Shown: positions 45,080 to 55,224, numbered from the stretch's first letter. The stretch is DNA of 64,000 nucleotides from DASQHY01 sp035602605 (GCA_035602605.1 DATNLZ010000139.1:1-64000), one strand, 5' to 3'. Notes: a model not told the origin generated them from the letters alone. A program made the numbers and translations.

Positions 45080-46084
45080 TCAGCGATTTCCTGTTTGTTT
45101 CAAGGTAATCGCCGCAGCAGCGGGGCTCCCAACGCCGCGCGATTCTCCGCCGTACTGTATCAGCCGGCCCACAACATAAAGGGGACGTCCCTTCACCTCT
45201 TCATACACGCGTCCGACGTATTCCCCGATGATGCCGAGAAACAAAAGAAGGACGCCGGAAAGAAACGTAAGGGCCACGATTAAAGCAGTGAAACCCTGTG
45301 GCGAATGGTGCAGGACAATCTTCGCGTAGAGTGAATAGACGACGAAAAGCAGCGAGGCAAAAATGGTGGCCGTGCCCAGAAGCGCGGCCGCGCGTATCGG
45401 TACGATGGAAAAGGCAAAAATTCCGTCGGAAGCCAGTTTCAGAAGTCTCAGCGCACTGTACTTGCTCTCGCCTGCGTGACGCTCGGAGCGTTCTACCGCG
45501 AGGCCGATCTGGCGGAAACCAACCCAGCTTCTCAGCCCGCGAAGATATCGATGATGCTCGGGCATTTTGCGCAGATGCTCGACGACGCGGCGAGACATCA
45601 GGCCGAAGTCGCCGGCGTCGACAGGAAGCTGAATATCCGACAAGCTCGCCAAAAGCCGATAGAAAATGAAATAACAGGCGCGAAGCAGCAACGACTCCTT
45701 TCGATTCTGTCGTTGTGCGTAAACCACATCGTAGCCTTCCAGATACTTGTGGACGAACTGCGGAACAGCTTCGGGCGGATCCTGTAAGTCTCCGTCCATA
45801 ACTACGGTCACATCCCCATCCACATAATCTAATGCCGCCGTCAGAGCCGCCTGGTGACCGAAATTGCGGGAGAGCGCTATGACTAGAATTCGAGCTTCTT
45901 CCTGGGCTGCCCGCTCAAGAGATTCCAGTGTTCGGTCGGTGCTGCCATCGTCCACAAATACGGCGGAATGCGGTCCGCCGGGAAGAGCGTCCAACAACGC
46001 GCGCACCCGTCGCAACAGTTCAGGCACCACGGCTTCCTCGTTGTGCACCGGGATCGCCAGCGATACTCGCGGAAACAAACTCAT
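45080..46084 (-). CDS. GT2 family glycosyltransferase with membrane anchors (DPM1/GtrB-like)
   Basis: 334 residues: a GT-A domain beginning SLAIPVHNEEAVVPELLRRV, VDDGSTDRTLESL and the metal-binding MDGDLQDPPEAV, then RNFGHQAALTAALDYVDGDV. A hydrophobic C-terminal section holds two membrane helices (about 235-300: TATIFASLLFVVYSLY, GVLLLFLGIIGEYVGRVY). This architecture is typical of enzymes that transfer a sugar to a polyprenyl phosphate carrier. The ATG at 46084 overlaps the upstream methyltransferase stop by four bases (ATGA); an extension to 46120 was rejected. It is presumed to feed the GT39-type transferase. Confidence 0.9.
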   Translation of the reverse strand: MSLFPRVSLAIPVHNEEAVVPELLRRVRALLDALPGGPHSAVFVDDGSTDRTLESLERAAQEEARILVIALSRNFGHQAALTAALDYVDGDVTVVMDGDLQDPPEAVPQFVHKYLEGYDVVYAQRQNRKESLLLRACYFIFYRLLASLSDIQLPVDAGDFGLMSRRVVEHLRKMPEHHRYLRGLRSWVGFRQIGLAVERSERHAGESKYSALRLLKLASDGIFAFSIVPIRAAALLGTATIFASLLFVVYSLYAKIVLHHSPQGFTALIVALTFLSGVLLLFLGIIGEYVGRVYEEVKGRPLYVVGRLIQYGGESRGVGSPAAAAITLKQTGNR

Positions 46085-46761
46085 TGTCGCGCTCGCCCTT
46101 TGCAATAAAACATATGCCAAAGAGGAACTTTCAGTGCACCGACTATGTAAGCTTCAAAGATCACCATATCAAAAATGCTCGAACAAATGTCCCGCCATTG
46201 TTCCACGGGGCGCGGAAACTCACCGCGATCCGCGCGCGCTAAAAACCTGGCGATCGAAGGATCTGCCGGTAGAATCAAGTCGAGAATATGGATGTGGCCG
46301 TCGGCCGTGAGTACCGTGCAAAGATGTGAAAGAATGCGCCGTACGCTTGTGTCATCAACATGATGAAGAAAACTGTTCAGGAGTACAAAGTCAAAGCGTT
46401 CGCCCTGAGAAACGCTGAACCGGGTAACGTCAGCGACGAGAAATTTGCGTTTGTAGCGGCGCTGCGCATAGGAGATATAGCGAGCATTAATATCAATTCC
46501 CAGATAGTCGGATTTCCCGAAGAAGCGCGTGTTGATCCCTGGACCGCAGCCTACGTCGAGAACTCGCCTGATGCGGCTAAAATCATTGTGCGCGAGTAGT
46601 GGCGCAAATTTTTGATTCTCGAAAGGCTTCTGCCATAAGCGATAAACAGTGGTTTTTTCCAGCAGACTGGTGGTTGAGATCATCGACTGTAGGTCAATGC
46701 GCCGCGCGACGGCAGCGAGCGCGCCGCATAGCGAATTCCCATTAGACCTCCATTCCACCAT
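46081..46761 (-). CDS. Class I SAM-dependent methyltransferase
   Basis: 226 residues from the ATG at 46761. SAM-binding VLDVGCGPGINTRFFGKSDY, then LGIDINARYISYAQRRY, the post-I acidic loop FLVADVTRFSV and LNSFLHHVDDTSVRRIL are present. It differs in sequence from the other methyltransferase of the group. Alternative starts exist: GTG or ATG upstream to 46809 and ATG 46683. Its stop overlaps the GT2 start, so the two are translated together. Confidence 0.83.
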   Translation of the reverse strand: MVEWRSNGNSLCGALAAVARRIDLQSMISTTSLLEKTTVYRLWQKPFENQKFAPLLAHNDFSRIRRVLDVGCGPGINTRFFGKSDYLGIDINARYISYAQRRYKRKFLVADVTRFSVSQGERFDFVLLNSFLHHVDDTSVRRILSHLCTVLTADGHIHILDLILPADPSIARFLARADRGEFPRPVEQWRDICSSIFDMVIFEAYIVGALKVPLWHMFYCKGRARQ

Positions 46762-46865
46762 ACTACACCTGCGATGAGAAGCCCGGGCCCGACAGCTCAT
46801 GTCTAGCAAGCGTTTTTACAAACCTTTGCAGACGTAAGTCTGTCATTCCGTCAGCGCCGGCAAGC

Positions 46866-48761
46866 TTAGGGGCGCCACCTTACCTCAAACGGACCAACGT
46901 TTCTGGATGACGGAAAACGATCCTCAAGTGCCTCACGAAGGGTATCGGGAAGCTCGCTCGAAAAAGCGGGCTTATCGTAGATGACAATCACGTTGACTTG
47001 GTGCAATTCGAGCGCGTTGAGGATTTCTTCTCTCCCTGAAGAATCATCCAGGAAGTCAAACAGCGACCGCGTGGGATTGTGAAAGCCGGCCAGGAAATAT
47101 ACCTCAGGACAATCGGGCGCGGCGTAGATGAAAGGGCCCCTGGTGTGTTCACGGACAGCAGCGATTAGTTGCTGGTACCGAACTGCTTCTTCGGCAGTGA
47201 CTCGCAAACCCCCGGCGCGATCCAAATGCAATGGTGCAGTCTGCACATCGGGCTTGTAAGACTCCTCCATCTCGTAAATAAAACCCGGGGTGATTCGCGT
47301 GACCGCAAAAAAAAGATAGAACGCCAGCACGCACACAAGCAAACGCTTCGACAGCTGCGGGAACAATGAAAGAAGCGCGAACACTGTCAAGGCGACCAGC
47401 GGGGCCACGTAACAGAAATAGATAGCCGCGCTGAATGGAAATTGCACCACACTGCAAAGCGACAGAGCGCTCAACAAGAGCATCAATTGCTGCTGCCGTA
47501 GACCTGGCGACGTCCGGCAGATCGCTGGACTGACCGTTAGAACCGCTACGCCTGCAAGTATTAGAACAGGAATCAAATTAGCCGCGGAATACCAAACCGC
47601 TTGATACACGTACTCTTCCCGAGCAGATAAATACCACACGCCCGCGAGAGCGAGCGCTGTCGCCGTGGTAAGAATCAACCGAAAACGCCGACCGCTGAGC
47701 GCGGCCATTGCCAGCAGCGCCGCTATCGGAACGACAGCGAGCAACGATAGCAATTCAGGTGGGGACATCGACGCCCCGGCAATTCGTCGCGCGGGAAGAA
47801 TAAAAACGCCTCTAATCAACGCGGTGACCGCATGTCCCCGGATATACGGGATCAAGTAAGCGAGAATTGGTAGGGCCGCGCCTGCCAGAAAAGGCCCGGC
47901 CATCTCGGCAAGCATGGAGAAACGCTTTGCATCGTTTACCCGAATGCCGCGCCATTCGCGGAAAAGCAGCAGGAACCCAAGGGAAGCCGTTGGAAACACA
48001 AAATGCACAACCTCCTCTGCCCCGCTCCGCTGCCGAATAAGTAGGATCAACAGCACAACGAGAAAAAGTACCGAGGAAAAAGCCATGGCGCGGAACAGTG
48101 AGGAGCGCTCTTTGGTATTCTCACCGTCAGCTTGGTTCAAGCTTTGCTCGCGGAAAAGAAGAAACATCCAAATACCAGCCAGCAAGTAGAGTCCCACGCT
48201 TTTGACCACGAAAGAGAATCCGCCGCAGAGTCCTGCGAAGAACATCCACCGTGGCGCGCGCGTTTCCAGATACCGAAGCACTGCGGCGACGGCAAAAGTG
48301 GCAAGGAACAAGTTGTACCAGGAGGGCACCGCTGCCGCGTAATTGGGCACGCTCCAGGCCACGCACAGAAGCGTGACGCCGCCCGCGGCTAAGGGCGAAC
48401 CAAAACGAGTTGCAACATAATAGACTGCCGGTATCCATGCGAGGAAAGCGCCAAAAAGAACGTAGCGAAGCGTAGCGAGATTTGCGCCCATGACGCGAAA
48501 CGCAAGCGCATGAACAAAGCTCAATCCGCCGGTATACAACTCCAGGAAATCGCGATGCGGGAGCTGGCCTTGAAGAACGCGCTCCGCACTTTGCGCGAAA
48601 GCCCCTTCGTCATGCGGAACCCAGCCGCGTAGCAGATGTGTGCTCATGTAGAGAGCGCTCGCCACCCATGCGAGTAACAAAAGGTACCAGTACATTCGCG
48701 TGGATCGTGGAGACTGAATCACCTCGGCAGGCACCCTGGGTTCAGCGGTTTGAGTGGTCAT
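46866..48761 (-). CDS. GT39-like polytopic membrane glycosyltransferase
   Basis: 631 residues with about twelve membrane segments. The first periplasmic loop carries the acidic motif WVPHDEGAFAQSAERVLQ typical of PMT/ArnT-type enzymes that use polyprenyl-linked sugars. A periplasmic C-terminal domain of about 120 residues ends DRFPSSRNVGPFEVRWRP. The GT2 and methyltransferase genes downstream on the same strand support a polyprenyl-phosphate-sugar pathway. The acceptor is unknown. Starts at ATG 48761, one codon after a GTG. Confidence 0.85.
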   Translation of the reverse strand: MTTQTAEPRVPAEVIQSPRSTRMYWYLLLLAWVASALYMSTHLLRGWVPHDEGAFAQSAERVLQGQLPHRDFLELYTGGLSFVHALAFRVMGANLATLRYVLFGAFLAWIPAVYYVATRFGSPLAAGGVTLLCVAWSVPNYAAAVPSWYNLFLATFAVAAVLRYLETRAPRWMFFAGLCGGFSFVVKSVGLYLLAGIWMFLLFREQSLNQADGENTKERSSLFRAMAFSSVLFLVVLLILLIRQRSGAEEVVHFVFPTASLGFLLLFREWRGIRVNDAKRFSMLAEMAGPFLAGAALPILAYLIPYIRGHAVTALIRGVFILPARRIAGASMSPPELLSLLAVVPIAALLAMAALSGRRFRLILTTATALALAGVWYLSAREEYVYQAVWYSAANLIPVLILAGVAVLTVSPAICRTSPGLRQQQLMLLLSALSLCSVVQFPFSAAIYFCYVAPLVALTVFALLSLFPQLSKRLLVCVLAFYLFFAVTRITPGFIYEMEESYKPDVQTAPLHLDRAGGLRVTAEEAVRYQQLIAAVREHTRGPFIYAAPDCPEVYFLAGFHNPTRSLFDFLDDSSGREEILNALELHQVNVIVIYDKPAFSSELPDTLREALEDRFPSSRNVGPFEVRWRP

Positions 48762-48882
48762 CACATTTCATCTTGCGCACTTGCTCGATCGCTGAAGAAA
48801 CCATGCCACACCCGAACTTATCATGTCCAGGAACTGAATTGCCGCGTGTAACCCAACGAATCAGATGCTCGCGAATCACACA

Positions 48883-48910
48883 TTGCAATTTGTTGCTCCG
48901 ACGCTATGAT
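48883..48910 (+). promoter_or_regulatory. Candidate promoter for the APC permease gene
   Basis: TTGCAA (48883-48888), 16-base spacer, TATGAT (48905-48910), 40 bases before the ATG at 48950. Confidence 0.35.
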
Positions 48911-48949
48911 GGCCACGCAGGATCGGCTCCACGAGAAAATTCGAAAATA

Positions 48950-50344
48950 ATGGTAGAGACAATCCCGGGCCTCAGCTCAACACCCGATCGTCGATCTGAC
49001 CGCTTGCTGAAAATTCTTGGCGTCGGATTTGGCGTGGCCGTAGCGGTTGGCAATACCATCGGCGCGGGCATTGTGAGAACTCCCGGCGACATTGCTTCCG
49101 TTCTTCCCAAGCTCGGGCTATTTTTTGCGGTGTGGTTTGGCGGCGCGCTGTACGCGCTGCTCGGGGCGTTCCAGCTTGCCGAGCTGGGCGCGGCCATTCC
49201 GCGCAGTGGCGGCCAATACAATTTTTCGCGGCGCGCGCTTGGCGAGTACGCAGGCTTCATCGTCGGCTGGAGCGACTGGCTTTCCACTTGCGGTACTCTC
49301 GCTGCCGTCGGCATTGTGATCGGAGAGTACAGCGGCAAGTTGTTTCCCGTTCTTGACGGCCACGTGAAAGTTATTGCAGTCGGCGTAATTTTGTTCTTTG
49401 CTGCCGTGCAATGGAAAAGCCTACGCTTCGGCAGCGGTGTGCAAAATGTGACGTCACTCCTCAAAGCGATCCTGTTTACCGCACTGGTGGCTGCGTGCTT
49501 CGTGATCCCACCGCACACGCGTTACGCGTCAGGAGCGACGCCTTCCGGGGTCGCGCCTCAAGCGCTCATGGTGCCGCTTGGCTGGGCGTTGTTTGCCGCG
49601 CTCGTCGTTGGTTTGCAAGCAACGATCTACACTTACGACGGATGGGACGGCGTTATTTATTTCGGGGATGAAGTGCGCGACCCGGGCACAAACATTCCTC
49701 GCGGTATCACCGCAAGCGTGATTTCGATCTTCGCCATCTATTTGATGATCAACGCCGCGCTCGTGTATGTGCTGCCGATAAACGAAATCGCGGGAAATAA
49801 TTTTGCGCTCGGCGCCGCCGCGGAACGCGTTTTTGGTGCGCATGGAGGCACAATCTTTCGCTCGGTCATGGTGCTGGCATTGCTCAGTAGCATCAATGCC
49901 CTGCAATTAATGGGTACTCGCGTCATTTATGCGATGAGCCGCGATGGATTATTTTTTCGGCGAGTTGCGCGCGTCAATCGCGGCGGTACTCCGGCACTGG
50001 CGCTTGCGTTGAGTGCCGCCATTGGTATTGTTTTTGCGGTTTTCAGCTTCGAGCGTGTAATCGCCATGCTGGCATTTTTCTTTGTCGCCAATTATACGAT
50101 TTCGTTTATATCGCTTTTTATTTTGCGGACTCGCGAGCCGGAGTTAGAACGTCCTTACCGGGCCTGGGGATATCCTTGGACGACGGCGGCAGCGCTCGTT
50201 GGCTCATTGGCCTTTCTGGCGGGTGCGATCGTTAGCGACAGGCAAAACAGCCGCCTAACACTCATCGCGCTGGCGATTAGTTATCCCATGTATCGCCTAT
50301 TAAAATGGGTCGCGGCACGAGGTTGCTCCGCGCAACCTGCCTAA
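48950..50344 (+). CDS. APC-superfamily amino acid permease
   Basis: 464 residues, about twelve membrane helices. The TM1 motif GNTIGAGIVRTPGDIASV is the substrate-binding G-x-G segment of the APC family; ELGAAIPRSGGQYNFSRRAL is the conserved TM2-3 loop. The ATG at 48950 starts the family sequence; a longer frame upstream overlaps the opposite-strand gene and has no such match. Its last codons overlap the convergent dehydrogenase gene by four bases. It probably imports an amino acid or amine used by the neighbouring oxidative genes. Confidence 0.9.
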   Translation: MVETIPGLSSTPDRRSDRLLKILGVGFGVAVAVGNTIGAGIVRTPGDIASVLPKLGLFFAVWFGGALYALLGAFQLAELGAAIPRSGGQYNFSRRALGEYAGFIVGWSDWLSTCGTLAAVGIVIGEYSGKLFPVLDGHVKVIAVGVILFFAAVQWKSLRFGSGVQNVTSLLKAILFTALVAACFVIPPHTRYASGATPSGVAPQALMVPLGWALFAALVVGLQATIYTYDGWDGVIYFGDEVRDPGTNIPRGITASVISIFAIYLMINAALVYVLPINEIAGNNFALGAAAERVFGAHGGTIFRSVMVLALLSSINALQLMGTRVIYAMSRDGLFFRRVARVNRGGTPALALALSAAIGIVFAVFSFERVIAMLAFFFVANYTISFISLFILRTREPELERPYRAWGYPWTTAAALVGSLAFLAGAIVSDRQNSRLTLIALAISYPMYRLLKWVAARGCSAQPA

Positions 50345-51942
50345 ACCCCTTTTCCTTCCCTGGGGTCATTTCCTATCTTTTCGGCGATGCTCTTGGCCTG
50401 CAAAAAAAGAAGCAAGTAGTCCTGCCCGCCCGCTTTGGAATCGGTCCCGGACATATTAAATCCGCCAAAAGGATGTGCGCCAACCATGGCTCCGGTACAC
50501 TTCCGGTTCAAATAAAGGTTGCCCACATGGAAGCTTTCTGAGGCTTTCGCTAGTTTCTTGGGATTGCGCGAATAAACGGCACCCGTGAGGCCGAACTCAC
50601 TATCATTGGCAATTTCCAGCGCGTGTTCAAAATCTTTTGCCGGTATCACCGCAAGAACCGGCCCGAAAATTTCTTCCTGCGCAATCCGCGCCTTCGGACT
50701 AACGTCGGCAATAACCGTCGGCTGAATGAAAAAACCATCGCCGCTCGCGGGGCCTCCACCAGTCACAAGGCGGCCTTCTTTCTTTCCCACATCGATATAG
50801 TCGAGAATCGTTTTCATCGAAGATTTGTTGATCACCGGTCCCATGTAATTTGCGGGGTCTTCGATGGGCCCAACGGTTATCTTTTTCACGCGCTCGGTAA
50901 GCTTGTTAACGAAGCTGTCGTAAATGTTCTGCGTCACGATTGCGCGTGAACACGCCGAGCACTTTTGTCCCTGATAACCAAACGCAGATTGCGCCACGCC
51001 CTCCACCGCGGCGTCTACATCGGCTTCATCATCCACGATGATCGCGTCCTTGCCGCCCATCTCTAGCACTGTGCGCTTGATCCAGATCTGCCCTGGCTGC
51101 GCTTTCGAGGCCTTTTCGCTGATGCCCAGACCAACTTCTTTTGAGCCAGTGAACGCCACATAGCGCGTTTTTGGATGCGCAACTAGTGCGTTCCCAACCG
51201 ACCCGCCCGGGCCAGTGATAAAATTCAGAGCCTCTTTGGGCAGGCCGGCTTCATACAGTATCTCCACAAATTTTGCGGCAATCGTCGGCGAATCGCTGGA
51301 TGGCTTGAGCACAACTGTGTTGCCCGTAACCAGAGACGCCATCGTCATTCCTGCCATGATCGCGCACGGAAAATTCCAGGGGGGAATCACGACGCCAACT
51401 CCAAGAGGGATGTACACGAGATAATTTTTTTCGCCCTTTATCGGCGCGACCGGCTGCGGTCCCGCAAGGCGAAGCATCTCGCGGCCATAAAATTCCGCGA
51501 AATCAATCGTTTCGGCTGTATCGGCATCGGCCTCGGGCCAGGTCTTGCCAACTTCGTATGCAATCAGTGCCGAAATTTCAAATTTGCGGCGCCGCAGCAG
51601 CTCCGCAGTGCGGAAGAGAATCTCTGCGCGTTTCTCGCCAGGCACCCGCTTCCAGGACTCAAACGCTTGGTGAGCCGCCTCAACCGCTCGATTGCCCATC
51701 TCGGTGGTTGCCACTTGAAAAACGCCCACGACTTGCTCCGGATGAGAGGGATTAATGGAAGTTTTCTTTTCGCTGGTGGTCACCTTCTCGCCCGCAATGT
51801 ACATCGGATACTCGCGGCCAAGCTCCGCGGCAACTTTTTTCATGGCCTCCTGCATGGCAGTGCGATTCTCAGGCTTGGAAAAATCTACCAACGGCTCGTT
51901 TGAAAATGGCTGGCGTTGCGGCTTGCGTTCTGCGGTCACCAT
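50341..51942 (-). CDS. pruA: L-glutamate gamma-semialdehyde dehydrogenase (P5C dehydrogenase)
   Basis: 533 residues, ALDH superfamily, class of 1-pyrroline-5-carboxylate dehydrogenases. Catalytic Cys in GYQGQKCSACSRAIV; general base Glu in VLEMGGKDAI; NAD-binding FTGSKEVGLGI. P5C dehydrogenase oxidises glutamate semialdehyde to glutamate in proline and arginine breakdown. No proline dehydrogenase is beside it. Genes on either side are permeases and FAD oxidoreductases, so either proline-type or another aldehyde is possible. Confidence 0.92.
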   Translation of the reverse strand: MVTAERKPQRQPFSNEPLVDFSKPENRTAMQEAMKKVAAELGREYPMYIAGEKVTTSEKKTSINPSHPEQVVGVFQVATTEMGNRAVEAAHQAFESWKRVPGEKRAEILFRTAELLRRRKFEISALIAYEVGKTWPEADADTAETIDFAEFYGREMLRLAGPQPVAPIKGEKNYLVYIPLGVGVVIPPWNFPCAIMAGMTMASLVTGNTVVLKPSSDSPTIAAKFVEILYEAGLPKEALNFITGPGGSVGNALVAHPKTRYVAFTGSKEVGLGISEKASKAQPGQIWIKRTVLEMGGKDAIIVDDEADVDAAVEGVAQSAFGYQGQKCSACSRAIVTQNIYDSFVNKLTERVKKITVGPIEDPANYMGPVINKSSMKTILDYIDVGKKEGRLVTGGGPASGDGFFIQPTVIADVSPKARIAQEEIFGPVLAVIPAKDFEHALEIANDSEFGLTGAVYSRNPKKLAKASESFHVGNLYLNRKCTGAMVGAHPFGGFNMSGTDSKAGGQDYLLLFLQAKSIAEKIGNDPREGKGV

Positions 51943-52029
51943 GCTGGCTCCTTTTGGTTTGGAAGATCTCTATTCTACCGTGCGCTACAGGTGGGCCACA
52001 AGTTATGCGGGCTCCAGGCGGGGAAATTG

Positions 52030-53628
52030 CTATCGCAACTCACCGATAACTTCTCGGGCGGCATTGGCTCCGGACGCTCCGGTAAGTCCGTTACCGGGAT
52101 GCGTGCCGGAACCGCAAAGAAAAAGTCCGCGTATGGGTGTGCGGTAGCGCGCCCAATCGAGAAACGGGCGCATGGTGAAAAGCTGGTCCAGGGCCAGCTC
52201 CCCGTGAAAAATGTGGCCGCCCGTCAGAGCATAAGTTTCTTGCAGGTCTTGCGGGGTGATCACTTGCGAGCCGAGCACTAGGCTTGCGAGCGTTGGCGAA
52301 TACGCGGCCAGTGTCTTAATGACCGTCTTGCCTAAAGCTTCGCGCTGCGCCGCCCAGTCGCCGTTCTTCAGCTGGAACGGCGCGTACTGCATGTAAACCG
52401 ACATAACGTGCTTCCCAGGGGGACAAAGGGACGTATCCAAAATACTTGGAATGCAAATATCGAGATACGGCTCTGGCGAGCAGTCGCCGTACTTGGAGGC
52501 ATCAAAAGCCCGCTCCAAATAATCAATTCCCGGTCCAATGTGAATGCGTCCCGAGAGCGCCTGTCGAAAACCGTCTGGAGCGATCGCCGCGGCGAGCGAT
52601 GGGAATTCGGGCAGATCATCGAGAGCGAGATTTACCTTGGCCGTGGCGCCCTTCGAGCGATAGTTTTGAATACGCCCGAGAAAATCTGGATCGAGATGCA
52701 CCGGATCAAGCAATCCCAGAAACGTGCGCTTAGGATCCGCCCCGGAGACCACAGCGGTCGCAGGAATTTCTTCGCCTCCGGCCAGAATCACTGCCGTAAC
52801 CGCGCCGTTTTTCACGCGAATCTCAGTGACTTCGGCATCGGTACGAATTTGCGCCCCTGCATGTTTTGCGGACTCTGCCATTGCCCGGCCAAGTTCGCCC
52901 ATGCCGCCGCGCGGGAATGCTGCAGGACCGGCCGGATGCGCATCGGCCGCAGCGCGCAGCAATAGGACAGCCGTCGACCCGGCAGACCACGGTCCCATTG
53001 CAGTGCCAAAGATGCCACGCGCGGCGATTACCGAGCGCAGCAGATCCGTCTCAAAAAATTCAGCAACGAAATCAGCCACGGCCATTGGTCCCCAGCGCAG
53101 CAAGCGAAACATTTCTTTTTTTCCAAGGCTGCGGAAGCCGCGGCCAAGCTTGAAAAGATTCCACAGATCGTTAGGAGACGGGCTGTCAATCGATGGCGGC
53201 GTCATAGATGCGGCCAGTGCAAAGTGTTCGGTGACAGCTTCGAGAACCTGCGCAAACTCGACATACTTTTCAGCGTCGCGTGCGCAGAAGTGCGCGACGA
53301 CGCCGGCGGTCTTGGCGGGATCATGGTAGAAAACAAGCGCGCGGCCGTCCGGTAAAGGAGCGAAAACGCGCGGGTCAGGGTCGATCAGTGCAAAACCATA
53401 ATTCTCGAGCCGCATGTCGCGCGCGACATCGTCGCGCAGCGGCCCACACGTATGCGCCAGAGTCGAGCATTTGAAGCCCGGATGGAATTCTTCGGTAATT
53501 GCAGCGCCGCCCACCATCGAGCTGCGTTCGAGAACCACGGGCTTGAATCCCGCCCTTGCAAGATAGAAAGCCGCAACCAGGCCGTTGTGGCCTGCGCCAA
53601 TAATCGCTACAGTTTGACCGGCGGGCAT
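52030..53628 (-). CDS. FAD-dependent oxidoreductase, COG1233/phytoene-desaturase-like
   Basis: 532 residues. N-terminal FAD-binding AIIGAGHNGLVAAFYLARAG, then VVLERSSMVGGAAITEEFHP; near the C-terminus the LFLCGSGTHPGNGLTGASG motif closes the FAD site. This is the COG1233 group, which includes carotenoid desaturases and many uncharacterised amine- or alcohol-type oxidases. There are no carotenoid genes around. A near-duplicate lies three bases upstream on the same strand, and a GcvT-like gene lies divergent beyond it. Function unknown; flavin oxidation of an amine or its precursor is inference. Confidence 0.85.
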   Translation of the reverse strand: MPAGQTVAIIGAGHNGLVAAFYLARAGFKPVVLERSSMVGGAAITEEFHPGFKCSTLAHTCGPLRDDVARDMRLENYGFALIDPDPRVFAPLPDGRALVFYHDPAKTAGVVAHFCARDAEKYVEFAQVLEAVTEHFALAASMTPPSIDSPSPNDLWNLFKLGRGFRSLGKKEMFRLLRWGPMAVADFVAEFFETDLLRSVIAARGIFGTAMGPWSAGSTAVLLLRAAADAHPAGPAAFPRGGMGELGRAMAESAKHAGAQIRTDAEVTEIRVKNGAVTAVILAGGEEIPATAVVSGADPKRTFLGLLDPVHLDPDFLGRIQNYRSKGATAKVNLALDDLPEFPSLAAAIAPDGFRQALSGRIHIGPGIDYLERAFDASKYGDCSPEPYLDICIPSILDTSLCPPGKHVMSVYMQYAPFQLKNGDWAAQREALGKTVIKTLAAYSPTLASLVLGSQVITPQDLQETYALTGGHIFHGELALDQLFTMRPFLDWARYRTPIRGLFLCGSGTHPGNGLTGASGANAAREVIGELR

Positions 53629-53631
53629 GCC

Positions 53632-55224
53632 TTAGCTTTTTCTTTTTTTCCAATCTTGCAAGATTGCGACGCTCGCAAGCCTGCCCGGGGCGCCCATGAT
53701 GCCTCCTCCGGGATGCGTGGCAGAGCCGCACAAGTATAGATTTTCTATTGGCGTACGGTACTTTGCCCAGCCTGGAACAGGGCGCAGAAAGAATAATTGT
53801 TCGAGAGATAGTTCGCCTTGAAAAATATTGCCCTGCGTCAATCCGAATTCGCGCTCCAGGTCGAGCGGTGTGAGAACCTGTCGTCCGATAATGATTTGTT
53901 TTAGATTTGGTGCGTATTCCGCAAGCGTATTTACCACCGCATCTCCAAAGGCCTCGCGCTTTTTATCCCACGTGCCGTCGGCAAGTTTATAGGGAGCGTA
54001 CTGAACAAAGCATGAAAGAACGTGTTTACCGGGCGGGGCAACGGAGGGATCGGTTAGGCTTGGGATCACTACATCTATGTAAGGATGGCGCGAGAACTGG
54101 CCGTACTTTGCATCGTCGTACGCGCGCTCCATATAGTCGACGCTGGGCGAAATGGAAATCGCGCCGCGCAAATGCACCCTCGAACCTGGCAGGCATTTGA
54201 AATCCGGCAGTGCATCGAGTGCCAGATTTACTTTCCCGGACGAGCCGCGATATTTGTAGCGCCGAACGTCTTCCACGAAATCGCCTGGAAGCTCTTGGGG
54301 CTCCATCAGTTTCAAAAAAGTGAGATTAGGATCCACGCTCGACGATACAACTGAGCCACGAAGTTCTTCCCCAGTTTGCAAGACGACGCCGTTCGCTCGG
54401 CCATCCTTCACGAGAATCTTCCCCACCGGAGCTTCCGTGCGAATCTCAACGCCAGCCTCCCGCGCAGCAGCGGCGATGGCGTTAGAGATGGCGCCGGTAC
54501 CGCCGCGGCTGAATCCCCAGGCGCGAAACGCCCCGTCAATTTCTCCCATGTAATGATGAAGCAGCACGTACGCTGTGCCCGGCGACCGAATACCCAGAAA
54601 TGTCCCGATAATTCCCGAAGCCGACATCGTCGCCTTGAGCACATCGGTCTCGAACCATTGATCGAGAAACTCTGCAGCGCTCATGGTCATTAATTTAACA
54701 AGGTTGTATTTTTCGTCGGAAGAGAGCGCGCGGAATCGCTGGCCGAGCCGATACAAGTGCCTGAGGTCGCGCGGATCGAGCGTCGTCGGGTCGGGCGGTG
54801 ACATCGCCAGCATGGGTTTGACGAAGCGGCACATTGCGACCATGGCTTTCCCGAATTCGTCGTAAGCCTCGGCATCGACGCGGGAATGGCGTGCCAGTTC
54901 ACGCCGCGTTTTTGCATGATCATTGACGCGCCACAAGTAATCGCCGCTGGGCATCGGCGTGAAAGTGCCGTCCAGCGGAAGAATTTCAAGTCCATGACGC
55001 GGAAGATCGAGATCGCGAATGATCTCCGGCCGCAGCAGCGACACAACGTAGGAGCAAACTGAAAATTTGAACCCCGGAAACATCTCTTCGGTGACGGCAG
55101 CGCCGCCAAGAACGTGACGCCGCTCCAGAACAATCACTTTCTTTCCGGCACGCGCGAGATAAGCGGCGTTGACCAGACCGTTGTGACCGCCGCCGATGAC
55201 GATGACGTCGTACGCGGAATTCAT
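53632..55224 (-). CDS. FAD-dependent oxidoreductase, COG1233/phytoene-desaturase-like
   Basis: 530 residues, paralogous to its downstream neighbour: VIVIGGGHNGLVNAAYLARA, then VIVLERRHVLGGAAVTEEM, and the end LYLCGSATHPGGGIMGAPGR. The ATG at 55224 has AAGGA five bases before it. A longer frame to 55446 adds residues that are not part of the family and overlaps the divergent gene's start. The gene ends three bases before the next oxidoreductase, so the two are probably translated together and may form a heteromeric complex. Confidence 0.85.
   Translation of the reverse strand: MNSAYDVIVIGGGHNGLVNAAYLARAGKKVIVLERRHVLGGAAVTEEMFPGFKFSVCSYVVSLLRPEIIRDLDLPRHGLEILPLDGTFTPMPSGDYLWRVNDHAKTRRELARHSRVDAEAYDEFGKAMVAMCRFVKPMLAMSPPDPTTLDPRDLRHLYRLGQRFRALSSDEKYNLVKLMTMSAAEFLDQWFETDVLKATMSASGIIGTFLGIRSPGTAYVLLHHYMGEIDGAFRAWGFSRGGTGAISNAIAAAAREAGVEIRTEAPVGKILVKDGRANGVVLQTGEELRGSVVSSSVDPNLTFLKLMEPQELPGDFVEDVRRYKYRGSSGKVNLALDALPDFKCLPGSRVHLRGAISISPSVDYMERAYDDAKYGQFSRHPYIDVVIPSLTDPSVAPPGKHVLSCFVQYAPYKLADGTWDKKREAFGDAVVNTLAEYAPNLKQIIIGRQVLTPLDLEREFGLTQGNIFQGELSLEQLFFLRPVPGWAKYRTPIENLYLCGSATHPGGGIMGAPGRLASVAILQDWKKRKS

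Noticed and set aside
48638..48949. N-terminal extension of the APC permease
   Set aside because: No family match and overlaps the opposite-strand glycosyltransferase start; the ATG at 48950 fits.
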